Made by a program: the position numbers and the translations under genes | Notes under the pieces: model-generated | Database searches by the model: none | Seen by the model: only the letters and a program-made list of their open reading frames with translations | What the model was told of the DNA's origin: nothing | Shown: one piece after another, positions 1-8,200 of the stretch | Numbering within the stretch: the stretch's first letter is position 1 | How the letters are laid out: every line of letters starts with the position of its first letter | Assembly (NCBI GenBank): GCA_035380045.1 | Contig: DAOSWM010000054.1 | Span: 1 to 21,392, forward strand | Length of the DNA: 21,392 nucleotides | Reading direction: 5' to 3' | Source: DAOSWM01 sp035380045 | Lineage (GTDB): Bacteria > Bacteroidota > Bacteroidia > Bacteroidales > Tenuifilaceae

Positions 1-51
1 CTCACGGGTCAGAACGGCGAGAAGCTGGTGAAGAAGCTGGTGAAGGAGTAA
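1..51 (+). CDS. C-terminal end of a T9SS-secreted protein (partial)
   Basis: Frame 1 is open from the window edge to a TAA at 49-51 and gives LTGQNGEKLVKKLVKE. An Asn-Gly-x-Lys turn followed by a basic strand ending in KLVK-type residues is how type A T9SS sorting domains (TIGR04183-like) finish, and the four complete plus-strand genes here end in similar ways (KKLIKN, RKILKQ, QKIVKK, NRLVKE). The rest of the gene lies outside the window, so its function cannot be stated. The stretch is GC-richer (about 56%) and uses CTG/GTG/AAG codons, unlike the AT-leaning gene that follows. It also contains an 11-nt direct repeat (21-31 and 33-43) that encodes the doubled KLVK. Confidence 0.7.
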   Translation, partial: LTGQNGEKLVKKLVKE

Positions 52-72
52 GAAATAAATACATTATAACCG

Positions 73-104
73 AAAAAAGCGAGGTCTAACAACCTCGCTT
101 TTTT
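73..104. terminator. Bidirectional intrinsic terminator
   Basis: A perfect 13-bp inverted repeat: AAAAAAGCGAGGT at 73-85, a 6-nt loop, and ACCTCGCTTTTTT at 92-104. The A-run and T-run flank a GC-rich stem, so it can terminate on either strand. It lies 21 bp after the stop of the upstream T9SS gene and insulates the protease block from it. Confidence 0.9.
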
Positions 105-166
105 CATTATTACTAGCAACAAACAGCTAAGTTATTTCGTATAGTTAATGATATAACAATTTTTCA

Positions 167-194
167 TTTGATAAACATTTAATAACTATTTTTG
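167..194 (+). promoter_or_regulatory. Bacteroidota-type promoter for the first C25 protease gene
   Basis: TATTTTTG at 187-194 matches the Bacteroidota -7 consensus TAnnTTTG exactly. A TTTG at 167-170 is a candidate -33 element with a 16-nt spacer, slightly shorter than the usual range. Transcription would start around 200-202, so the in-frame ATG at 200 would be at or before the transcript start. This supports the ATG at 245 as the true start, with a leader of roughly 44 nt. Confidence 0.55.
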
Positions 195-244
195 TTAGAA
201 TGTATAGGGATACTTTGATTTTAACCAAAATAACACGAATTGCC

Positions 245-3200
245 ATGAAAAAGTTTTTCGTATTGATTCAATTTTTGGCTTTTGTACCATTGGGCTTTTC
301 ACAAGCTCCAACAGATAATAATATTTTTGTAAAAATTGAAGACAATGGGCATGATGGCATTCATTTCGTATTCAGCAAACCCCAACTAGATTATAGAATT
401 GCAGAAACCCCGAATGGAAAGTTTCTTGAAATTACTTCGACGAGCCTACTAAACTCATATAAACAAGGAGAGCCAAACCTGCCTGTTGCCAGTTACATTT
501 TTGAAATCCCCTTGAATGCTCAAGTTTCAATTGAGACAATAAATTTCAAGGAAGAAAAAATTGGCTTAAACCAAAAATTTGGTTCATATAAAGTAATTCC
601 TGCACAACCATCAACCTCAAAAAGTGACGACAGGAAGGAGAAACCATTCTATTTAAATGAGGATACTTATAGTAAGAACTTAAAATTAAATGACGAAATT
701 GCAATATATGAAGAGATTGGCAAGTTAAGGAGTACCCGATTAGGTAGAATTGAAGTTAGACCAATTCGATATAACCCAGCCGAAAATACATTATATGTAC
801 TAAGTGATATTGAAGTTGTTGTCTCGTTTAGTGGAGCTAACAAAGAGCTTGAATATAAACACAAAGAGAAATATTCTTCACCCTACTTTGCAAGAAGCCC
901 GCAAGTTATAAATAGTGCATTCAGTTCGAAAGAACTGATAAATTCAGCACCGGTTACCTACGTTATTATTTCAGACCCAATGTTCAGGGTTACTCTGGAG
1001 CCCTTCATTCAGTGGAAGAGAGAGAAAGGATTTAAGGTGATCGACTACTATACCGATAACCCAGAGGTTGGCACAACAACATCGAGCATAAAAACGTTTC
1101 TTGGGAATTTATACAACAATCCACCCGAAGGTGCAAGTCCCCCTACGTTTGGTTTACTGGTTGGTGACATTGGACAAATTCCATCATTCTCAGGAACAAC
1201 AGGAAGCCACAAAACTGATTTATACTTTTTTGAGTACACTGGCGATAAACTCCCAGAAGTTTACTATGGACGTTTCTCTGCGCAAAATGTTGAGCAGCTC
1301 CAAACCCAAATTGACAAAACTATATCATACGAAAAGTACCAGATGGATGACCCAACCTATTTGGGAAATCATTTGCTTATTGCAGGGGTTGATGGAAGTT
1401 ACGCTCCGGTATACGCAAACGGCCATATTCGTTATGCCCACAACTACTACTCGAACGAGATTAACGGGATTAACCCATACACATACTTATATAACGATGC
1501 CGAGGGCAGCACAACAGGAATTGCTTCTAACTATTCGAGTGCAGCTCCTGATATTAGAGATAAACTAAGCACCGGCGTTGGATGGGCAAACTACACTGCA
1601 CACTGTAGCTCCTCTGGCTGGTCGAACCCTTCGGTTTCATCCCTTCACTTATCAAGTTTAACCAACTACGGCAAGTATGGTGTTTGGATTGGGAACTGCT
1701 GTCTTTCAAACAAGTTCGACGATACTGAATGCTTTGGGGAGAGGGCGCTACGGCTTGAGAACAGAGGAGCAGTTGGCTATATTGGAGGTTCAAACGAAAC
1801 TTTCTGGAGTGAAGATTACTACTTTGCGGTTGGGCTGGGTTCTATCACATCGAATCCCGATTACCAAAGTTTTGAAACGGGCATGTACGATGCGATGTTC
1901 CATAACAAAGAGAATGAGCAAAACGACCCTAACAAGTGGTACATTACCCAATCGCAAGCAATTGTTGCAGGTAATTTGGAGGTTCAAGCCTCAACATCAT
2001 CGCGAAAAAACTACTACTGGGAGATTTACCATTTAATGGGAGACCCCTCCCTTGCTCCTTACCTATGGGAGCCTGATGTAATGGAGGTATATATGCCCGA
2101 ACAAGTAATAATGGTTAACGATTCGGAATTTCAGGTAACCGCTTCACCTTTCGCCTGCGTATCATTAAACCAAAACGGAGAAAATGTTGCCGTTGCATTT
2201 GCTGATCAGCAAGGTGTTGCCATACTTACCATTCAGGAAGGAACTCTAAATGTTGGAGAGGCAAATATAGTTATCACTGCCCAAAATATGCAGCCTTACT
2301 TTTCAACAATAGACGTGATACCCACTGGACCCTATGCTAACTTTTATGCCGATGCAACCGAGGTTGTTAAGAACGACGAAGTAGTATTCACCGATGCTTC
2401 TGCAAACGGAGAATTTTCAACCTGGGCATGGAACTTTGGGGAAGGTGCCTCTCCTCAAACTGCCGAAGGCATTGGCCCGCATACAGTTTCATACTCAACC
2501 CCTGGCTTAAAAACCATAACGTTAACCGTTGACAACCAATACGAACGAACCAAAACCAACTATATAAACGTTTTGGATATCTTCACGCTTGAGGTTAATA
2601 CAACCGGCGAAGGCACTGTTAGCGTTGCAGGAAATGCCTACTCAAGCATAGTTGAGATTGTTGAAGGAACAAACGTTCTTTTAGAAGCAAATGCTGCCCA
2701 ATACTGGACTTTTGAGCAATGGACTGGCGATTTATCTGATTCCACTCCCAGCATTGAGCTTTCAATGGATGGCAACAAGGTAGTAACAGCCAACTTCGTT
2801 GAAGCTGCCAGTGCAACATACAACATAGGTGATATTTCTTCTGACAACGCATTTACCTCATTACCTGGACAATCGGGATGCCCAGCAACCCTTACTGTTT
2901 CTATTCCGTTGGAAGCAGAAATAACTGCTGTTGATGTGGAGTATTCAATGACTGCCCGAAATCAGGGTTATAAATCTGAGCAACGCTCGCACTTTCGTTG
3001 CGTATCCGAAGGCGGAATCTCGGAAGAAACTATCACTAATGGCATTGGTAACGAAACAGGAACGATGAAATATAGCCGAAAAGGCTTAACCATTGCGAAT
3101 GGTGTTACCGGTGGAGGGAATATTTCCTTTGAGCTCCACGCTGGCAGAACGTGGAGTTCTACTAGCTACCCCGGCTGTAGCACTTACAACAACAAGGTTG

Positions 3201-5047
3201 ATAGCGCAACATGGCGAGTTGTTGTACACTACCAAATGCCCGACAAGAATATGCCAACCATAACAGCATGGCCAACCGCAGGCGATATTACCTACGGAGC
3301 AACTCTGGGCGAAGCTGCACTTACTGGGGGTGAAGCAACCTACAATGGAAATCCCATTGAAGGTACATTCGTTTTAGCAGAGTCATCATTACTACCCAAC
3401 GCTGGAATTTGGGAAGCAGACGTTGACTTCATTCCCGTTGACAGAGAAAATTTCTTATCGATTCGTGGGAAGGTATCTATTAATGTTCTTAAAAAAACTG
3501 TAGCAATTGGCGGAACTTTTGATGTGAACGATAAGATATACGATGGTACAGCTGCTGCCTCTATATCACAAAACAACCTGCAACTAATAGGAACCCTGGA
3601 AGCCGACGATGTATCCCTTTCTCCTTTAGTTGAGTTTTCAGATAAAAATGCGCAGGAAAATAAACCTGTTTCTTTATCAATAGAAACTCAGCTAGCAGGG
3701 AATTCATCCGCCAACTATTCCCTTTCACTTGAAAGTAGTCCGGTTGCAACAGCATCAATTACACCCAAACTGCTAACCATTAACAATGCGGTTGCATTGA
3801 ATAAGGTTTACGATGGGAATTCCACAGCCATTATTGTTGGAGCCTCACTCGTAGGCCATATAGGAACCGATGAAGTTACCCTAATAAATAGTAGCACTGG
3901 AGTTTTTGAACAAAAAAATGCTGGCGAAAACCTTAGCGTTTCAACCTCCATGGAGGTTGAAGGGAATGATTCTGGCAACTACATCCTCACTCAGCCCGAT
4001 TACCTAACTGCAAATATTTTTCAGCTAGCGGTTAATGTTGAAGGAGCTACTGCCTTGGACAAAACATACGACGGAACAACAAACGCAGAAATTGAAGGAG
4101 CGAACTTAGCAGGAATCGTTACCGGCGATGATGCAACCCTTTCAGGAGAGACTGCTGGTGTTTTTGCTCAGCCATGGGTTGGGGCAAATATCGATGTAGT
4201 AACATCGATGACCATTGAAGGTGCCGATGCAATAAACTACACGCTTGAACAGCCTCAGCTTGCCGCATCAATTCTTTCGAAGGAACTAATTATTACAGGA
4301 AGTTTTACGGTGGCCGACAAGGAGTACGATGGGAATACCAACGCAACAATAGTTGAGAACAACCTATCCCTGAACGGTGCCGCAGGTAATGATGTGATTA
4401 ATTTACATGACGTTACAGCAAACTTCGATACTCCCGAAGCCGGAGAGAACAAAACAGTAACAATTTCCTCAGCACATATAACAGGCGATAACTCCAGCAA
4501 CTACACGCTTTCCTACGAAAATTCACCAACCACAACCGCCAGTATTTTTTCACCAACCGTATACTTCACCTTAACTATTGATGTTGAAGGTGAAGGTGAT
4601 GTTACAGTGAACGAACAATCCTACACCGAATCGGTAACAAAGGAGGAAGGCACAGAGTTAACACTCGTTGCCAATGCCGCCGAGGGATGGAAGTTTGACA
4701 CCTGGAGCGGGGATACTACCAGCGAAGATAATCCTCTCACCCTAATACTAAATGCCGATATGTCGGTTACAGCAACGTTTTCACCAGTTACTAATGTAGA
4801 TGTTAGCATTTCGAATAACGTTACCATTTTCCCAAACCCATTCACTAACTCAATTACAGTAAAAAACTTAACAGGCTTATCGAGCCTGAAAATTCAGAAT
4901 ATTATTGGCCAAACCGTATTTCATGATAAACTGGAAAAGGGAGAACAAAAAATAATTGAAACCAACCATTTCCCCAAGGGAATATACTTAGTTACTGTAA
5001 GCAATAATTCAAGCGAATTATTTGTTAAAAAACTGATAAAGAATTAA
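245..5047 (+). CDS. Kgp-type (lysine-gingipain-like) C25 peptidase with PKD, InlB-like and YDG repeats, T9SS-exported
   Basis: A 1600-aa secreted cysteine protease. The start at 245 gives a clean signal peptide (MKKFFVLIQF to about GFSQ, residues 1-20); an upstream ATG at 200 only adds a polar extension. Order of parts: C25 propeptide (about 25-230), C25 catalytic domain and Ig-like domain (about 236-694), PKD (695-780), InlB-like repeat (780-857), an unrecognised beta-rich domain (857-998), an MBG-like segment (1004-1082), four YDG repeats (1083-1435), a second InlB-like repeat (1440-1515) and a T9SS sorting domain (about 1517-1600, with FPNPF and GIYLV). By alignment from memory with Porphyromonas Kgp, the catalytic residues are His453 (in NYTAHC) and Cys486 (in GNCC), 33 residues apart as in Kgp, with Asp383 as the third residue. 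Thr451, Trp521 and Asp524 (FWSED) match the Kgp lysine pocket (Thr442, Trp513, Asp516), so Lys-specific cleavage is inferred. Oddity: the Gly after the catalytic His is Cys454. The catalytic half is paralogous to the next gene; the tail is not. Confidence 0.9.
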   Translation: MKKFFVLIQFLAFVPLGFSQAPTDNNIFVKIEDNGHDGIHFVFSKPQLDYRIAETPNGKFLEITSTSLLNSYKQGEPNLPVASYIFEIPLNAQVSIETINFKEEKIGLNQKFGSYKVIPAQPSTSKSDDRKEKPFYLNEDTYSKNLKLNDEIAIYEEIGKLRSTRLGRIEVRPIRYNPAENTLYVLSDIEVVVSFSGANKELEYKHKEKYSSPYFARSPQVINSAFSSKELINSAPVTYVIISDPMFRVTLEPFIQWKREKGFKVIDYYTDNPEVGTTTSSIKTFLGNLYNNPPEGASPPTFGLLVGDIGQIPSFSGTTGSHKTDLYFFEYTGDKLPEVYYGRFSAQNVEQLQTQIDKTISYEKYQMDDPTYLGNHLLIAGVDGSYAPVYANGHIRYAHNYYSNEINGINPYTYLYNDAEGSTTGIASNYSSAAPDIRDKLSTGVGWANYTAHCSSSGWSNPSVSSLHLSSLTNYGKYGVWIGNCCLSNKFDDTECFGERALRLENRGAVGYIGGSNETFWSEDYYFAVGLGSITSNPDYQSFETGMYDAMFHNKENEQNDPNKWYITQSQAIVAGNLEVQASTSSRKNYYWEIYHLMGDPSLAPYLWEPDVMEVYMPEQVIMVNDSEFQVTASPFACVSLNQNGENVAVAFADQQGVAILTIQEGTLNVGEANIVITAQNMQPYFSTIDVIPTGPYANFYADATEVVKNDEVVFTDASANGEFSTWAWNFGEGASPQTAEGIGPHTVSYSTPGLKTITLTVDNQYERTKTNYINVLDIFTLEVNTTGEGTVSVAGNAYSSIVEIVEGTNVLLEANAAQYWTFEQWTGDLSDSTPSIELSMDGNKVVTANFVEAASATYNIGDISSDNAFTSLPGQSGCPATLTVSIPLEAEITAVDVEYSMTARNQGYKSEQRSHFRCVSEGGISEETITNGIGNETGTMKYSRKGLTIANGVTGGGNISFELHAGRTWSSTSYPGCSTYNNKVDSATWRVVVHYQMPDKNMPTITAWPTAGDITYGATLGEAALTGGEATYNGNPIEGTFVLAESSLLPNAGIWEADVDFIPVDRENFLSIRGKVSINVLKKTVAIGGTFDVNDKIYDGTAAASISQNNLQLIGTLEADDVSLSPLVEFSDKNAQENKPVSLSIETQLAGNSSANYSLSLESSPVATASITPKLLTINNAVALNKVYDGNSTAIIVGASLVGHIGTDEVTLINSSTGVFEQKNAGENLSVSTSMEVEGNDSGNYILTQPDYLTANIFQLAVNVEGATALDKTYDGTTNAEIEGANLAGIVTGDDATLSGETAGVFAQPWVGANIDVVTSMTIEGADAINYTLEQPQLAASILSKELIITGSFTVADKEYDGNTNATIVENNLSLNGAAGNDVINLHDVTANFDTPEAGENKTVTISSAHITGDNSSNYTLSYENSPTTTASIFSPTVYFTLTIDVEGEGDVTVNEQSYTESVTKEEGTELTLVANAAEGWKFDTWSGDTTSEDNPLTLILNADMSVTATFSPVTNVDVSISNNVTIFPNPFTNSITVKNLTGLSSLKIQNIIGQTVFHDKLEKGEQKIIETNHFPKGIYLVTVSNNSSELFVKKLIKN
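2578..2811 (+). repeat. InlB-like (divergent B-repeat) module, copy 1
   Basis: Protein-level repeat of about 78 residues: a GEGTVSV turn, then an EGTNVLLEANA strand, W-x-F-x-x-W-x-GD, and a VVTANF ending. This is the pattern of the bacterial InlB B-repeat-like / Flg_new_2 families. The second copy is at 4561-4791. The two copies bracket the YDG array. Confidence 0.75.
3490..4557 (+). repeat. Four tandem YDG-domain repeats
   Basis: Four copies of an approximately 86-90-residue module, each with the hallmark K-x-YDG-[TN] (Tyr1099, Tyr1189, Tyr1275, Tyr1361 of the protein; 3539, 3809, 4067 and 4325 in the DNA). Each ends in a Gly-x-x-x-x-NY-x-L strand followed by an A-x-I turn. They match the YDG domain family found as stalks in large bacterial surface proteins. 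Copies 1 and 4 resemble each other (GGTFDVNDK / GSFTVADK), as do 2 and 3 (NNAVALNK / GATALDK), an A-B-B-A arrangement. A spacer or adhesive stalk role is inferred. Confidence 0.85.
4561..4791 (+). repeat. InlB-like (divergent B-repeat) module, copy 2
   Basis: The same protein-level module as at 2578-2811: GEGDVTV turn, EGTELTLVANA strand, W-x-F-x-x-W-x-GD and a VTATF ending. It lies directly before the T9SS sorting domain. Confidence 0.75.
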
Positions 5048-5056
5048 ATACACCTT

Positions 5057-5110
5057 CATGCTAGCGAATTCTCTCCAAGCAAAAATTAGCATGGTTTTTG
5101 TTTGTTTTTC
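5057..5110 (+). terminator. Possible weak terminator after the first C25 gene
   Basis: CATGCTA (5057-5063) pairs with TAGCATG (5087-5093) across a 23-nt loop and is followed by a T-rich run (5095-5109). The stem is only 7 bp with a long loop, so at best it would attenuate transcription. It lies just after the stop at 5047 and just before a -7-like element. Confidence 0.3.
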
Positions 5111-5112
5111 TG

Positions 5113-5120
5113 TATTTTTG
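5113..5120 (+). promoter_or_regulatory. -7 element (TAnnTTTG) for the three-gene protease operon
   Basis: TATTTTTG is identical to the -7 octamer found before the first protease gene (187-194). No good TTTG lies at the expected spacing upstream: the nearest, at 5097-5100, is only 12 nt away. If used, the leader before the ATG at 5206 would be about 80 nt. The octamer match is exact, but the promoter is incomplete. Confidence 0.4.
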
Positions 5121-5205
5121 TCGATTGTTCCTCAACTTGTAACACATGTTTTTTCAGTGCAATAGAATAACAGCAACCACTTCAAACTAACCAACAAACT
5201 GTTCC

Positions 5206-8200
5206 ATGAAAAAAGCATTCTTTGTAGCCACATTAATATGCCTTTTCGCTATTAGTAACGCTTCCGAAAGTAAGTACGGAAAAATACTTCTTAACTCCTC
5301 AAAAAGTGAAGCAAAAATTGAAAGTCGGCAGAATGATGGTGTTCTCATTTCCCTTTCGTTGTCGCACATAACAACCAAAGAGGTTGATACAGAAATGGGG
5401 ACGTTCGTTTCATTATCGAGTAAAAATCTCACAAAAACTTATAATACAGGAAACCCAGAAATCCCTGTATATAGTAAATTACTAGAAATTCCTCTGGGAG
5501 CAAAGGTTACTGTTAAGGTGGTTAGCTATACTGAAGAGGTTATTGACCTAGGGGAAAGAGGCATTCAGCAAAAAATTTCTCCTGCTCAACCTTCGATTTC
5601 TAAAAGCGATGACCCGGCAAGCATACCCTTTCACTATAATAAAAAAGTTTACGATTCCGATTCGTTTATTAATGGCAAGATTACCGATTTCGAAGAAATT
5701 GGTCTTTTACGTCACATACGACTTGGCCGTGTAATTATAAATCCAATTCAGTATAATCCAAAAACGAATACCTTAAAAATTTTAAACAACATAAAAGTTC
5801 ATATTATTTTTGAAAACGCAGACCCCGTAAGAACAAAACAACAAAAAAGTAAGTACAGCTCACCGTACTTTGGAACAATAAGAGGTGTGATAAATAATAT
5901 TTCCAGCAAAGAGTTCCTAACAAATACACCTGTAACCTACGTAATTGTTTCCGATCCAATGTTTCAGGAAACACTCCAGCCCTTCATAGAGTGGAAGAGG
6001 CTAAGGGGGTTTCACGTGATTGAAGCCTATACAAACGACAGCGAGGTAGGAACAACCACCACCAGCATTAAAGCCTACCTAAAAAGTTTGTATGAACATC
6101 CGCCTGAAGGCGTAAATCCTCCATCGTTCGGGTTAATTGTTGGGGATCACGAGCAAATTCCAGCCTTCTCGGGCTCTGCCACCATTGACGATCATGTGTC
6201 TGATTTATACTACTTTGAATATACCAATGATTTCCTTCCCGATGTATACTACGGTCGTTTTTCGGCGCAAAGTGTTGAGCAGCTTCAACCACAAATAAAC
6301 AAAACCTTGGAGTACGAAAAATTCCTAATTGAAGATCCTGGCTACTTAACAAACCAGGTTTTAGTTGCTGGGGTTGATGGAAATTTTGCCCCTTCTCACG
6401 GGAATGGACATATTCGCTACGCTCACCAATACTACTCTAACGAAGATAATGGAATTAATGCCTACACCTATCTATACCAGAATGCACAGGAGAGCACAAC
6501 CGGAATTAGCTCCGAGCAATCAGCAGCATCGGCCAGTATTCTTGAAAAAATTGGCAATGGTGTAAGTTTGGCCAACTATACAGCCCACTGTTCACCCTCT
6601 GGCTGGGGTGACCCGTCGTTTTCAACCTACCAAATCGAGAGTTTAGCGAATGATGGAAAATTTGGAGTTTGGATTGGGAACTGTTGTCAATCAAGCTCAT
6701 TTAATGAAGATGAATGTTTCGCAGAAGCAGCTTTACGCGCTGAAAACAAGGGAGCCATTGGCTACCTAGGGGGTTCAAATAGCACTTACTGGGACGAGGA
6801 TTACTACTACGGAGTTGGCACTGGAACGGTGGTTGAAAATCCGGTTTACGAAGATTTTGGTCCGGGAGCATACGATGGTTTCTTCCATACTCAAGCGAAT
6901 GAAACCAACGATGTTTCGAAGTGGTTTGTAACACAAGGACAAATAAATGTTGCAGGGAATTTAGCTGTTGAAGCCTCCTCGTCGCCACGGAAACGATACT
7001 ACTGGGAAATATACCACCTTATGGGCGATCCTTCTCTTACACCCTACCTTTGGGTTCCAGAAACAATGGAAGTTAGTGTTAATCCAAGCGTAATAATTCT
7101 TGGAATAAGTTCGCTTTCAATTCAGGCTGCACCCTACGCCCAAGCGGCCCTTTCGTTCAACAGTAAACTTATTTCGGTTGGTATAGCTGATGAAAATGGG
7201 AACCTTGACCTCACATTTAACCCTAACGAGATAACACCCGGTGAAGCAACCCTAATTGTTACTGCACAAAACTATGAGCCTTACACCACAAATATTCCGG
7301 TTACTCCAGCCGATAAACCCTACCTCATTGTCGATGCCTTCACAACTTCGGTTTCTCCTGATTATGGGCAGAATGTAGACCTGAATATCGTTCTTAAAAA
7401 CCTATCCAACGAACCGTACACCGCATCTGATGTGGTTGCAACCATTTCGTCAACAAGCGAATACACTTCCATAACCAATGGCTCTCTGGATGCGGGAACC
7501 ATCGATTATAATCAATCCTCCGCATTCGAGAATGCTTTCTCAATTAAAATTGCGAACAACGTACCCGACCAAACACCCCTCTTATTCACAATAGACATAA
7601 CAGGCAAATATAACGGCAGGGATTATAATTGGTCGCAAAACATTACCATTAAGGCCAACGCACCGAACTTTGAAATCACTACATTTTCAATTGATGATAA
7701 CGACGAAGGCATTCCCAGTATACTTGATCCGAATGAAACAGCCAACCTTATCGTTTCAGTTAAAAACACAGGACATGCAGCCGCTCACAACATTAACGCA
7801 ACCCTAACCTCCTCGAGTGATTACATTGTGATTAATACACTGGAGCCCCAGATAATTCAATCATTGGCTGTTGGAGAGGAATCGGATGTACTCTTTTCAG
7901 TAACTGTTAGCGAGGAAACCCCTACTGAAACCGAGGTTGCGTTCAACCTAAACATTTTATGCGGAGAATACGTTTTCGACAATAGTATTGAAACTATTGT
8001 TGGGCTTATTCCAACCTATATTATGGGCGAAAGCCCAACCATTGTGGCTTGTGTAGGAAAATTTTTCGACACTGGAGATGAGGACTTTAACTATCAGGAT
8101 AATGAAAACATTACTATGACCTTCTACCCTTCCATTGAGGGCAATTCTCTTCAGTTTATATTCAGTAGCTTCAACTGCGAATCCAACTACGATTTCCTAT

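Noticed and set aside
200..244. A longer start for the first C25 gene, at the ATG at 200.
   Set aside because: The extra 15 residues are not signal-peptide-like, the ATG at 245 gives a textbook signal peptide, and the -7 element at 187-194 would place the transcript start at or after 200.
1601..1606. Reading the His-Cys change as inactivation of the Kgp-type enzymes.
   Set aside because: The nucleophile Cys, catalytic His, Asp, the 33-residue His-Cys spacing and the S1 residues are all kept in both paralogues, which argues for retained activity.
667..1987. Several open frames of 60-155 codons on both strands inside the first protease gene (for example 1101-1568 plus and 1554-1793 minus).
   Set aside because: They lie wholly within a gene with clear domains and motifs, show no coherent protein features, and are shadow frames. 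The same applies to similar frames within the other large genes.
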